Source of the DNA: Musa acuminata AAA Group
Taxonomy: Eukaryota > Streptophyta > Magnoliopsida > Zingiberales > Musaceae
Reading direction: 5' to 3'
DNA length: 64,000 bases
Assembly: GCF_036884655.1 (NCBI RefSeq)
Contig: NC_088355.1
Span: 40,911,001 to 40,975,000, forward strand
The translations under genes were made by a program, and so were the position numbers. Shown one piece after another: positions 12,001 through 24,898 of this stretch. Position 1 is the first letter of the stretch, and every line of letters begins with the position of its first letter. The notes under the pieces are model-generated. The model saw only the letters and a program-made list of their open reading frames with translations. It had not been told where the DNA came from and searched no databases.

Positions 12001-15000
12001 ATCGTAGTCAACTAGTTTGTTGCTGACTATTTCCTGTAATTCCTTTTATTCTGATATTTCTGAAGAGAGTAACTAATTGCATATGTGACTTTCCATTTCA
12101 GTGACTTGTCTTACAACAACCTAACAGGACCAATACCTGATGCTTTAGGAACATTGTCGTCACTCCAAGTCCTGTAAGGATTGCTAACATTCCTGTTATT
12201 ATAGTAGAAAACTTGGTTGCTCTAATTTGTGGCATTTTCTGCAGAAATTTGACAGGCAACAATCTTAATGGGTCAATTCCTGCTTCTCTGCTGAAAAAAT
12301 TACAACAAGGAGCACTGACATTTAGGTTTGTTTTCTCTCTAGACCTTATGGTGCTGCAATGATATCCTTGATAATGTTCTCCTACATTGAACTGATCTGT
12401 ACTAAGGCTGAGCCATAAGGAAAGCTTCAAGTCTAAGAGAAACCTGTTCGATATAGGTTTGCCACCCTTACAGTGACATGTTCCTGGACTTGCATTATAA
12501 GTGCACGAGCAACTTCCTTCGAATAATGCATTCAGGTTAGCCTTGAGTAATAGAAAAATAAAATGTTTAAGATAGGATTAGTGTCTGGAAATTGAAGCTC
12601 AAGGTTCTCACCCTTCCCCTTACTAGATGTTTGCATCAATTGTTTGTGATACTGCTACTACATTTTTTGTAATCTTCTTCACCGGTGTCTAACCTTATAA
12701 GACATTAGAACTTTTTTAACATATAATGAACAAGCATTTTCTTAGTATATGGTTGTGTATGCTTAGGTGCAATTTGTACATTTTAAACTCACTTTTCGTA
12801 TGGTGGAGATCCTATATATGCCAAGGACTCTAATTTTGCACTGAGTTAAAGATTGTATACTTAACATGAAAACAAAGATGGAGTTCTGTAATATAGAAAA
12901 GATTAAAAAAAAAAGGACTATGTTGGAGTTTGGGTTGTATATTAGAGCATCATTACTTAGAATTTAAATATCTAACAATTTTGTTAAGTAGTTTGCGGTA
13001 TGATAGCCTTGATGGACTAACTGTAGTATAAGGGTAGGATTAGGATTGAAGATGAAAGATGTAAGATTCATCTGACTATTACGTTGAACATTGTATGGAG
13101 GATCAGATAGACAAATCACAATAAGATTGAGAAAATTGATGGCTTTGAAGTTGGTTATGTACAATTGTACATCGATCTTTGCTTTTTGGCATTGATGGGA
13201 GTCTCATGACTTGCCCGCCTTTTAGCAGCATTTGTTATGGGATCTCTATGTTTGTGCAAGAAGGTGAGAAACAAATGAGCTGACTCACTCTAACTACATA
13301 TACATGAGTCCTGCATGTTGTTATTACATTTTTTACAATTTCCTTAGACTGCATTCTGCTTGGTTTGTCAGACTCCCATTTTTTCTATATATTAAATTCT
13401 AATATCAAATTGCATAACTCATTGCTAGCTATGAAGGCAATCCTAATCTTGGTACTGATGGAACTTCAAATGGATCAAAGAAGAAGAGTGGAACACCCAT
13501 GACTGTGACTTACATTGTGGTTCCTGTGGTGGTGGTTCTACTGCTTGTAGTCATCATATTTGTTGTGTGGAGAGTAAGAAAGTTTCGAGGTAAGTGTTTC
13601 TTGATGCAAACCCTTTCTTCTATGTTAGTGCCATTTCACTTTCAACATAGGCATGCCTAGGAAGCTCATACTTAATCCCACTTTCTGTGTTTCACATTAA
13701 AGGATCAACACAAGATATCCATGCGAGGCCAATGATTGATAACTTCTCCATACCAGCAACAGTCAATCCAGAGAATCCTTTTCAACATGAGAATCGACAA
13801 TTTTCATACAAGGAGCTGGAGAAAATAACGAGGAAATTCACAAATGTCCTTGGCAAAGGCGGATTTGGTACTGTCTTCCTAGGCTATTTAGAAGATGGTA
13901 CTCGAGTTGCAGTCAAGACACGGTCTGAATCATCATCCCAAGGCACCAAAGAGTTTCTAGCCGAGGTAATTAGTTTGACCCAAGTTAGTGATACAGTAGT
14001 TGGCTTCAAACTAGCAGTAGCTTTCTTAGATCATTAACATTATGTTGAACCCGGAATGTGGTTTGCATCCTTGAATATACTGTAAAATCACTGGAAACCG
14101 AAGCAGTGATTTTCCAGTGAAGATGTAGTGATCAATGCAGGTGATCTCATCTCACAGTAGCAGGTCATAAATCTAGAAATATTTTTGGTTATTTGGTCAA
14201 ATTCCTTTCTATTTTTTTTATGATAATGAACCTATGGATCCTAATTATGCTTTTTCCAACATTTATCTTCTTGTTCGTACATCGTCGAGGGTTCATGCTC
14301 TTCTTCTTCTTAAATTCTGCATCTGAGAAATCAGGTTCTTATTACAGGCCCAGAACTTGGCAAAGATACATCATAGGAACCTTGTTTCTTTGGTTGGCTA
14401 CTGCATGGATGGAGAACACCTGGCGCTTGTCTATGAGTTCATGTCACAAGGAACCCTACAAGATCATCTTAGAGGTTCAGAATCATGCATTTTCTTCCAA
14501 TTATATCCCAAAAGTAGGATTATTTGTAATTACTACCTGTTTCGATAAATGGTGCAATCTGTTTTGTTTATTTTCCACAATTGTTTTCAATTGACAAAGT
14601 AAAAAAGCAAGTTGGCTAAACATTTGCTATCCAGTTCATCATTACTATTTTCAGTGATGTTTGATTTAATTGCCTTTGAATAGATAAAACTCCTGGTGCT
14701 ACTGCTTTGACCTGGGGACAGCGTCTTCAGATCGCAGTCGAAGCTGCACAAGGTTTGGCACTAATACATACACTAATGCACCCGACCCATCCATAAGGCT
14801 TTTTGTCGTTCTCTTTGTTCTACATCCATGGGCTTCAACAATATGCAGGACTGGAGTATTTGCACAAGGGATGCAAACCACCACTAGTCCACAGAGATGT
14901 GAAGAGCGCAAACATCCTGTTGAGCGAAAGCCTGGAGGCCAAGATAGCAGATTTTGGGTTGTCAAGGGCTTTCGACAATGCCAACCATACTCATGTATCC

Positions 15001-16073
15001 ACAGCAGTGGTTGGTACCCCCGGGTATCTTGATCCAGAGTAAGTCATGGTTGCTCCTTCCTTTTTCTTTTTCCTCGTTTCCTACGCAGCTTGAGATTCAT
15101 AAAAAACTCCGATACCAAAGCGATGATCGACGTAAATTAATCCACCAGTCCCCTGGCAAATGTTGTTTGATGTCGAAGTCGTATGAGGCTGACAAAAGGA
15201 TATACTGGAAAACTTATATTCATCCTCTTATCAGAGGTTGATATACAAATCTTTTCAGCTTAGACATGCGGAATACTCTTTTCTTTCCTGGACTTTTGTA
15301 TCCATAATGAGGTCTTACCATTAATCACATACATAGTGTTGATGGTTTGCCACTTAAATTCTTTGATGCATACTCTTCTTTGTTTGATTTCAATTCTCGT
15401 AGCATTTTGTATTTGTAACTGATAGAAACGAAATAGAAAGAAGAATATTGTATTGATGAAGCATTATTAGAGAAGAAGAAGCTTTAACTTGAATGCATTA
15501 ACATGTCCCTCTCCTATTTATACAGATTAGGAGGGAGGATTTCCTCGTATAGTTGGAGAAATCTTATCTGCTATCAGTAACAAGATGGAAGCTAATTTGG
15601 TTTTGCTTTTGCTCTACTTTAGGTACTCTTCTTCCTACCAACTCAGCGCAAAGAGTGACGTGTATAGTTTCGGGGTGGTTCTCTTCGAGCTGATGACCGG
15701 ACAACCTCCTGTTGTTGCCACCGGTAACCATGCTACTGGTTTAGCTCAATGGGCACGCCAAAAGCTCAACAACGGGAATATTGAGGATGTGATCGACCCA
15801 AAGCTGACGAGAGGGTACGATATAAATTCCGTTTGGAAAGCTGCTGATGTAGCACTGAGATGCACAGAGCATGAATCCCGTAGGAGGCCGACCATGGCCG
15901 ACGTCGTCATGGAGCTGAAGGAGAGCTTTGCATTAGAGAGCGCTTATTACAGGTCCGAGTTCCCATCCACAACAAGCAACTGGAATCCACACACACAAAC
16001 TGCATCTGAAAGAAGCCAGACCTCTGCGTTTGAAGTAGAACAGTTCCCAAGGTTCACTCCATCAGCAAGGTGA
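9012..16073 (+). CDS. Malectin-like LRR receptor-like kinase, copy 2 of 3
   Basis: Second tandem LRR-I receptor kinase. Exons: 9012-9081, 9286-9853, 9936-10414, 10713-10848, 10925-10996, 12102-12173, 12245-12325, 13429-13589, 13703-13965, 14348-14474, 14684-14752, 14849-15038, 15623-16073; they join to 912 residues with no internal stop. Layout matches copy 1: signal peptide (about 1-19), malectin-like domain to about 370, WMGDPC cap, three LRRs, membrane helix rich in Val/Leu/Ile (about 516-540), kinase (about 585-865) with [24 protein letters not shown] and GYLDPEY. The exon sizes 136, 72, 72, 81, 127 and 69 equal those of copy 1. Intron 5 (10997-12101) carries a LINE tail and intron 12 (15039-15622) a solo LTR whose edge is 46 bp from exon 13. 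Every exon-intron junction is GT-AG. It looks fully functional; the ligand is unknown. Confidence 0.9.
11480..11740 (-). mobile_element. Remnant 3' end of a LINE-type retroelement
   Basis: Read on the minus strand, this part of intron 5 of receptor copy 2 translates to a short frame containing a [19 protein letters not shown] stretch. That resembles the C-terminal signature of the RNase H domain in plant LINEs (consensus near HVxREANxxADxLA). A stop follows, then about 150 bases of AT-rich 3' tail ending in an A-rich run near 11480. No upstream reverse transcriptase is present, as expected for a 5'-truncated insertion. Target-site duplications were not found, so the borders are approximate. 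Confidence 0.5.
15420..15576 (-). mobile_element. Solo LTR, 157 bp, with perfect 5-bp target duplication
   Basis: The element starts TGATAG and ends CTATCA, a perfect 6-bp inverted terminal repeat with the TG...CA ends of LTRs. It is flanked on both sides by GTAAC (15415-15419 and 15577-15581). On the minus strand it contains TATAAATA followed by an AT-rich R/U5-like segment, so it points against the host gene. The small size fits a TRIM-type or small Copia-type LTR. The internal region is absent, which indicates LTR-LTR recombination. It lies in intron 12 of receptor copy 2; the matching intron of copy 3 shows no such sequence near its acceptor. Confidence 0.75.
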
Positions 16074-16796
16074 TGAGTGGTTTGTGATCACTAAAAGTCG
16101 AGGTTTGATCCTTTCAATGTCTCTCCAATAATATGATCTTTGAAGACTGGTATCTGCTTTCTGGAACCATATTTTAGATTGGGATTCATTCCACCATTCT
16201 CTCTATTAGAGTTCACCAAGTTGGACAGAGATAATGCTTGTCCTATAGGATTTAAATTTAAATGTGATCTCATGAGTTTGTATTGGTAAGCTTTAATATC
16301 TCTAATTATGTTTAGAATAAATTTAAATGCTGACTTTCCAACTTTAAATGCTGAAATGATGGTTTGGTAGTCGGTAGGAGACACTGCTACTTTGACTTAT
16401 TATGATGTTTTGATGGAGGAAAAAAAGGTGTGCTATTTATCAACACTTCTGTTTTCTAGGGTGATTTGATGTTTCATGTCATGTCCATTCATTGAATGAT
16501 GTCCAACCAATTTGCAACGTCCACTTGGAGCGATTGAATCCCATCTACCAAAATCATTTTCAACAGTGATGTGGCCTCAATTTCTCATCATCTATTTAGT
16601 CTTCGGACTGAGTCGTAGATTCTAATATTTCAGTGACTTTGAGAGATAAAGACAGGCGAAGGAAAATTCTTTACCATTTATATGTTATTAGTATTTATCT
16701 TCGGCAATTAACTGTTATTTTAACCGTTAACTGAAAATATAAATGTTATTAATGTCCTCTAAATTTATTATGATTATTCTAAGAATATATGGGTAT

Positions 16797-16837
<41 letters not shown>

Positions 16838-17335
16838 AATTACTTAATAAACAGCTTTATCACATCATATAGACTTTGCCTCCTCTTTAGTCGTTGTTGT
16901 TGTTGTTCTTACCATCATGTTCTTCGTCATTACTATTTTCATCTTTATGCACATGTTTTTGTGCCTATAATGTTATCGTCACTGTCGTACTGCATGATTC
17001 ACTTCGCTTGTACGTGAACGGTTGTACTGCACGATTCTGGGCTCCTCCGGTCATGTGCTTGGATGGAGGATCATGGAAGTCCTCCTTGCCACCTGGTCAT
17101 GCTGTCGTACTCGTGAGAGGGCCACTTCCAAGCTTCCATGGCTGACTTGAATTCGTCTCCCTTAATCTCGTACTCCGACAGGAGAGCGCTTAGGCTTCTC
17201 TCAGACAACCCCTCTTATCCTCCTTCTTCCTTCCGGGCACACCCCGCCACCGCAGCTTGACAGCAGCATAAAGCACCGCATAAGGCCATTCATCCGACGT
17301 AGCTCGGTGCAAGAGGAGGATCATCGCGCGGGGAG
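16074..17335. other. Intergenic region between receptor copies 2 and 3
   Basis: It begins with the 3' UTR of copy 2, continues as AT-rich DNA with a TA microsatellite near 16800, and becomes GC-rich from about 17020 as it enters the promoter and 5' UTR of copy 3. Short frames here (for example 16894-17145) have no recognisable domain. I see no gene. Confidence 0.6.
16797..16835. repeat. TA dinucleotide microsatellite
   Basis: A near-perfect TA run of about 39 bases, interrupted once by a C, lies in the intergenic DNA about 500 bp upstream of receptor copy 3. Confidence 0.85.
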
Positions 17336-20300
17336 ATGAGCCGCTCTGGATCGTCGGAGATGACACTTTGGTTCTCTGTTCTTATTCTTTTGAGCGTCTC
17401 CGCCGTCGCCCATCATTTGCCCAGCGAGACCAGCACTTATGGCAAGCACGCAACATGAAACGTCGACCCCTTCTTTTCTTCTCCCTTCCTTGTACGATAT
17501 CATAAGCAAACCGTCTTCTGCAGGTTTCATAAGCCTCGACTGTGGAGGCGCCGCAAACTCCAGCTATGAAGTCGAGAGCACGGACATAGAGTACACCTCC
17601 GATGACCGAAACATAAGCGCCGGAGAGAGTCACAGCATCGCATCCAATTACTTGAACTCGGTCTCAACACCACTACAGACCCTGAGAAGCTTCCCCAGTG
17701 GCTCTCGAAACTGCTACACCCTGACGACGGTGCAAAAGAACACGGCGTATCTCGTGCGAGCAACCTTCATGCACGGAGATTATGATGGCTCGCGAAGCGC
17801 CGGCAGTGGCGCTCAGCCGCTGCAGTTTGACCTCCACATCGACGTCAATTTCTGTAAGACCGTGAACATCACGGATGCATCCACAGCCTACACCGTTGAG
17901 GTCGTCGTCTACTTACTGGCCGATTCCGTGTCAGTGTGCCTGATAAATACTGGTTCCGGCACCCCTTTCATATCTGTTCTGGAGTTGAGGCCATTGAACG
18001 AGGCCCTCTATACTGACGTTCTAAACGGTACCACCAGTCTCGTCCTCTTCGTTCGACTCGACTTGGGAACCACGACGAACGACGTGATAAGGTAGGTGAC
18101 AGATTTCAGACGTGAAGTCTTTTGATTTCACAGAGAGCGAGAGAGAGAGAGAGAGCTGCGTGTTGTGTTCAAGTAGGTAGTATTTATATTGCTAGGAAAT
18201 GAAATGATGACGAGCGACTCATCCATTATGCAGGTATCCCGAGGACCGGTATGATCGGATGTGGGAACCGTTCGTCTCCTGGTCCGAGAGGCTCCATTTC
18301 CAGCCATCTTTGGACTCCCTAAACACCGCCTCGAACGTAACGAACAGCGTCGGTGATCGGGTCGAGCCGCCGCTGGTGGTCATGCAAACCGCGGCCGTCC
18401 CCCTCAATTCCAACAAGTTGGAGTTCTACTGGGACTTCGCGGACTCGGGCGCCCCCGTCAACGAGTTCTACGCCAACCTCCTCTTTTCGGAACTTCTCCC
18501 GAACAACTCGCGGGCGTTCAACATTTACCTCAATGGCCGCAACTTGTCCAGCGACTACAAGCCGCCCCAGCTCGTGTCGGACACCGTAAACAACGGTAAC
18601 CGCCCCTTGACCCCGAGTCCGCGGTACGAGTGGGCTCTCAACTCAACCAACCCGTCCTCCCTTCCCCCAATCCTGAACGCGCTCGAGGTCTACACGCTTA
18701 TGCATCTCAAGAACAACCTGACCGATTCCGACGACGGTATGTTGTAGTCTCCACCTTTCTTCGCTGGATTTAGGGTTTCGTAGTGTTTTTGAGTAATCTC
18801 GGTTTGGTCGGATCAACGTCAAGTTGCCACATATCTTCATAAAGGAACTAAATTAGTTCCCCAATTTCTTGGTGACTACAGTATCACATGCCTTGAATCC
18901 ATTTAGGCCTTTGAATTACCCTGTGCAATCATTCTATCAAGCAAAGACATGTCATTTCCATGTCTGGAATTGCAATCTAATGGTTTTGCTTTTGGGAATC
19001 AGTTGCCGAAATCAACAAGATCAGGGTTCAGTATAGTGTGAAACGAAACTGGATGGGAGATCCATGTACTCCAAGCCAATATGCTTGGGAAGGCTTGAAC
19101 TGTAGCAGCTCTGGTACTGACCTAACAAGGATCGTGGCCATGTAAGTTTTCGACTTAAGTTAATAAACTATTACACGATGTGGAAGATCAATCTACAAAA
19201 TTATTAAGTATGCTTGAAATGTTCTACAGCAATTTGTCTTCAAGTGCATTAAATGGCCCGATATCCCCTAATTTTGCGATGCTCGAAAGAATCGAGTCCC
19301 TGTAAGTGCTACTAGCTTTATGCTTTTCTATGTTTGCTCTTTTACAATTCCTGTTAGATCAATTTGGAAATTATCTGCTCTTTATTATCATTAGCCTTAG
19401 TGTCGAACTTAATGCTCAAGAGATTATCCAACAACAAGCTGGATATACGCCCTTGATCTTATTATAACGCAGTTCATTATGATGTGGGAATTCTGAATCT
19501 GATGGCTTAACCGCAAGCAATTTCCATATCAGACAAATAAATTCTGTAAGGTGTCACATGAATCCTCATTTAGTGTTCTACCTGTCTCAATTGACATTGT
19601 TCATATATTTTATGGAACATCTGACCTCTGGATGTCAATTATCTTCTACTCATCTTAACTCTGAACTATAATCATAGTTATCTATGATAGGATTTAAGAT
19701 GGTAGTGATTGATGTGGAATTATAGAAAATTTTATTATCCCTAACTGAAGAATTTTATGTTCAAATCTCAAATCTAGTCAAGAGATCATGTGCAAGAAGA
19801 AAATGGTATATAATCTGAAGGCAGAAGCGGGTCATATGAATTTTTTTGATATGGGTAGAATATAATTTCCAAGAGTGGCAGATCAGCTACCTTTGTACTC
19901 AACAATCATGAGTCAAGCTAACTTTTACTCACAATGATGAGTCGGGATGAAGGTTATATCCAGTCGGCTAGTCTTAATTAGAATGCTAATGCTATTGAAA
20001 TTTGTTAATCACTTGTTTTTTCATTTATTTTAGTTGCTTTCTTTTTGATATAAGGTCAAAAAAATAACTTGCATACATGATATTTCATTTCAGTGATTTA
20101 TCTCACAACAATCTGACGGAATCAATACCTGATGATCTAGGAAACTTGCCATTGCTTCGTGTCTTGTGAGAATTCCGACATCTTAGTTTGGATTCATGAT
20201 AGAGAAGAAGATATATGATCTTAACAATTATTGGTGTTTGTTCATGCAGAGATCTGTCAGGAAACGATCTTACTGGAGAAATTCCTGCTTCTTTACGTCA

Positions 20301-23300
20301 AAAATCAGATGCAGGGACACTGATATTTCGGTCAGTCTATCTCTAGTGTTTCTCTTAATGTTTGAACTCCTTTTACTTATCAAACTCTTCCATGAAGAAA
20401 GCCCTGGGCTAATCCAATAAAAAGAGGAGAACCTGTTAAAATGCAGGTCTTCACCTCTTGTGATGATACCTTCCCGAACTTGGGTCAAAGAGTGCTAAGC
20501 AGCTTACCCAGTACAGCCTTTTTTTATTATTTGTTTGATTGATGCATTTATATTATGCTTCAAATTATAAAATTCAGTTTTGGTCCCTAATCTCATTGTA
20601 AAATCAACATAAGATCGAGGTGCTTATTGCTTCAACTTGCAAGTTGTTCACAATAACCTTTTGTAATACTAAAACATCTTTGTGTTTGTGCATTAACTTT
20701 GTAGCCTCAATTTTTTGTTGGTACCAAAATTGTGCCCCATACATAAAAGTTATTTGCAGAGTTAGTTAGACTTTGTTTGGAAGGAAGAAAATCCAGTTTG
20801 AATCACTTCTGAAACAAAGTAACTATGAATGTGTTGATATTCTTAAACGAGATATTTGAAAAAGAAGTTTGCAGTGCATAAAAGAAAAAGGGCGATAAGT
20901 GTAAGAGAGGTTGAGGTTAAGGTTATGGATCCAGAGAGTTCTGTTTCTTGTTTCTGCTTACTCAAAAAATCGACTTTCGGTTAGGATACTAACTATCATG
21001 TGGATAAATATGTATTACTTTGTAACAGATACTAATGTCATATTTCAAAACTTATGCTAGATATGATGGCAATCGATATCTTTGTATTAATGCAACTTTT
21101 TGTGAGGCAACTCCTGGAAAAAGTACATCGAAGAAGATCTCAACAGTAGTTGTTGTGATTCTTTGTCTAATTGCTCTGCTACTACTTCTGGGGGTCATAT
21201 TCTTCGTGTGGAAACTGAGAAAGTCATCAGGTATGTTTTTCATGCAGCAACTATTGTTTTCTGCATTCATGCCATTAAAATGGTTCACACAAAATGGACA
21301 AGCATTAGCTGTTTGATCCCTCCTTGACCTGCAACCTATGGTACCATGTTATACTTGAAAGGCTGATCAACAAGTGTCTCTGTGGGACCAGGTAAAATCT
21401 CCAAATTAGTAAGAGGACATCGAGATAACCCATTCCAACTTGAGAACCGACAGTTCACTTACGAGGAGTTGGAGAAAATAACCAACAACTTTAAAAATGA
21501 CATTGGAAAAGGTGGATTTGGTACTGTTTACCATGGTTGCTTAGAAGATGGTACTCAAGTTGCAGTCAAGCTGCGCTCTCATTCATCATCACAAGGCACT
21601 AAAGAGTTTCTAGCTGAGGTAATGAGTTCACCCATTCTTAGATGAGTGATATAATAGATGCCTTCAGATTAGCAATAGTACTCTTTTAAGGAGATAAATT
21701 AACAGCATGTTGGTTATTGGACCTTGATTTGCATCCTCGAGTGTATTGTAAAATGATAACAAAACGTAGCAATGATTTCCATTTATGCAGATGATGTCAC
21801 CGAATATGTTGGTGGTGTAAATATAACACTTAATTGATCATACTCCTCCTTTTCTTAAGATATCGATGCATATAATACATTACTCCTCTGTTCTTTTTTA
21901 TATCTATCATCCTGCTATCATGTTGTGAATAGCACTTTCCTAAATTCTGCTTCTAACAACTCTGTTTTCAGTACAGGCCCAGAATTTAATAAGGATTCAT
22001 CATAAGAACCTTGTTTCTTTGGTTGGTTACTGCATGGATGGAGATCATCTGGCGCTGGTCTACGAATTCATGTCTTTGGGAACCTTACAGGATCATCTTA
22101 GAGGTATTGTACCATGCATCCTATAGTCATTATCTAACCTGAAACTAGAATGATCTGTAATAGGTGCTGCTCTGATTTTTAAAGGTACAATAGTTGTTTA
22201 GTTTCTTAATTCTTTGGAACTGTGACTTCACTTTCATGAAAAATAAGGAAATTGGATGTTACAATGCTGGCCAGAGGTGTTCTTGAGCTTTGGCTCACTG
22301 GTTTGCTATTTAGTCCATTTAAATACTGGTGAAGCTCTACGCTGTTGCTATTTGTATTCAAATACAGCATTTTCCACATTTTACGCCAATTTTGTTTTTT
22401 CATCACCTGAGCAGTAAGAAAGGCCTCATTACATAGAAAGTTGAAGTGAGATCCTGCATAGAAAACACTACGTGGTGCATGTTTCATCAATGAGCTTTCT
22501 GTGAACTGATTCATGGCTGTTTTATTTGTCTTCTGTAGGTAAGTCCAGCGGTGTCACCACTTTGACTTGGGGACAGCGTCTTCAGATTGCAGTAGAAGCT
22601 GCACAAGGTTTGGCACCGATACACAGTACTTATGTCAGTAGCCCATTCCTAGGTCTTCTTGTTCTTCTCCCCATTGTACAATCTTGGATTTCAATGATGT
22701 GCAGGCCTGGAATATCTGCACAAGGGTTGCAGACCACCACTAGTCCATAGAGATGTGAAGACCACAAACATCCTGTTGAGTGACAGTCTAGAAGCCAAGA
22801 TAGCAGATTTTGGTTTGTCCAGGGCTTTTCAGAATGATGCCGACAGTCATGTATCCACAACTGTGGTTGGCACACCAGGATACCTTGATCCAGAGTACGT
22901 CATGGGTTCCCCTTTTGTCTTTTTCATTGTTCCCTACCTATATCCTTATCTCGAGAGTTTTAGATATTGAAACTTGACACCAAGACATGAAAGTAAAATG
23001 GGGAACAACAAAAGAAATCTGCATACATGCATCTGAAGTTATAAGACTTAAACTGCATTAACATCTTACAGCATATATGGATTGGAAAGGAGAGAAAATT
23101 ATCCGAAGAGTATACAACTAGAGATTTGAGTTCCCATCTTTGAAAATTACAACTCCTACTTCCACTTTTGTTGCTTCTATCACTGTCCTAGCTGTTGGCC
23201 AAAGTCAATTTCGAATATCATGCAACTGGAAAATGACAATTGATATCAATATAAGGCTGCTGGAGTGATATGCTGGAAATCATTTTTCAATTTGGTATGC

Positions 23301-23967
23301 CCAGCAATATCCAAGGTTATTGTGGAAATCCTACACTGCTAAATATTACTGGTCTGTCCAGATCTACGGATCATAATGTTGAATTACTATCATTCTCGAA
23401 CTGTGTTAATGTTCTGCCACATTGTTTCATTCAGATTCTATATGATCTGTAGAGAATCAACTTTCACAAAATATCTTATGAGAAACAAGAAGCTAATCTG
23501 GTATGGTTTTGCACTTGTTCAGGTACTATTTCACCTACCAACTCAGCGAGAAGAGCGATGTCTATAGCTTTGGGGTGGTTCTATTGGAGCTCATCACTGG
23601 CCAACCTCCTATTCTAAGACATCCTCAGCATAATGCTAGTTTAGTTCAATGGGTGCACCAAAGACTCGCGACAGGGAATATCGAGGACATTGTTGATGCA
23701 AACCTGCAGAGTCTATATGAAGTGAATTCCATCTGGAAAACTGCTGATATAGCATTTAAATGCACATCACGAACCTCCCAACAACGGCCGACAATGACCG
23801 ATGTTTTGATGGATCTTAAGGAGGGCTTGGCACTCGAGCTCGCTCGTGAGACATCTGAGCTCCCATCTATGAGCAGCAAGAACCTGGATGCAGAAAATAC
23901 TGGAATAAGTCAGACTAGTACAAATGAAATACAATACCTCGTGGGGTTTTCTCCAGCCGCAAGATAA
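17336..23967 (+). CDS. Malectin-like LRR receptor-like kinase, copy 3 of 3
   Basis: Third tandem LRR-I receptor kinase. Proposed exons: 17336-17441, 17524-18091, 18234-18736, 19003-19141, 19230-19301, 20094-20165, 20250-20330, 21061-21230, 21392-21618, 21977-22103, 22539-22607, 22705-22894, 23523-23967; they join to 922 residues. An in-frame ATG at 17360 aligns better with the starts of copies 1 and 2 and gives a cleaner signal peptide, so it may be the real start. Domains and kinase motifs ([16 protein letters not shown] loop, VAVK, HRDVK, DFG, GYLDPEY) are present. Two oddities: intron 1 is open only if a GC donor is used at 17442 (G|GCAAGC), and the acceptor matching copies 1 and 2 (exon start 21362) would bring in TGA at 21364, so a downstream AG (exon start 21392) must be used. 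Exon 3 is 24 nt longer than in the paralogues. It is probably functional, but less certain than copy 2. Confidence 0.82.
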
Positions 23968-24898
23968 TGCCACCGAGTATTCTGTATCTTGGATCTCTGC
24001 ACTTCCCAGAAGCTTTCTTTTAGTTAGTATGGCTTTGTAGTTTGTTGTATCTCCTTAAGTTCAAACTTATTTCTATACTGTCACTAAAAATCTTAGTAGT
24101 CATGTATTCATTTATCAATCCCACTGTGTTTTACCATTTGCTTCAATGTTGAGACTCCTCCAAAAACTCTGTTGAACTATCAATGCATCATAAGACAATG
24201 AGGTTCAGATTGCAACCTCATTTAGGATGATGATTAGATTGCACCTTGGATCCATACAACAAGACGCATTTAGGATGATTAATCGATCGCTATAGCGCCT
24301 GATTCTTAAACTTCACGAGTTAACTTTTCGTCTAAATAAAAGGAAAACAACTTATCATGGGTGCGAGAGATTAAAATCTCTTATCGCGGTATCGATCATC
24401 ATTATTTAATATTATTATAATTTTGTATGGGTAATTTTATATTATTATAATTTTTAACTTTTTTTATTATTTAAAAATGAATTTATATATTTTTTTAAAT
24501 GATTTTTAATTAAAAATTGACTATTTGGATCGGAACTATTGATTCTCATTTCGGTTTTGCTTCCTCGGACCATAAACTGCCGATTCTGATAGGCAGGCCA
24601 CCAGTGTGTTTTCTCTTTCTTTTGCCTCAGCTCTCGCCCGGCCATGCAAGTTTCATGACCTCTGAGCACTGAAACAAGAGTTGAAACCGTCCAGTCTTGC
24701 TGACAACACCCACACTCATGTACATTTCATTGCCAGTTTCCATGGCACACAGTCTCATGGCCAAGATCGATCTCAATTATACTGCATCTCAAGTCCTGAC
24801 ATTTCATCCCTACTGACGGATTTCAAGGCTACGGAGAAGGGGAAGAAATCCCAACTATGAACTGCCATGTAATCATCACTCCTACACTATACCTTTCG
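23968..24898. other. Convergent intergenic region, receptor copy 3 and MYB
   Basis: It contains the 3' UTR of receptor copy 3 (first about 150 bp) and the 3' UTR of the MYB gene transcribed from the other side. The middle (24340-24520) is very AT-rich with T and A runs. No coding potential is recognisable. Confidence 0.6.

Noticed and set aside
17439..18095. Frame starting with ATG in intron 1 of receptor copy 3
   Set aside because: As a stand-alone start it would lose the signal peptide that both paralogues have. It is kept only as a possible alternative form in the findings.
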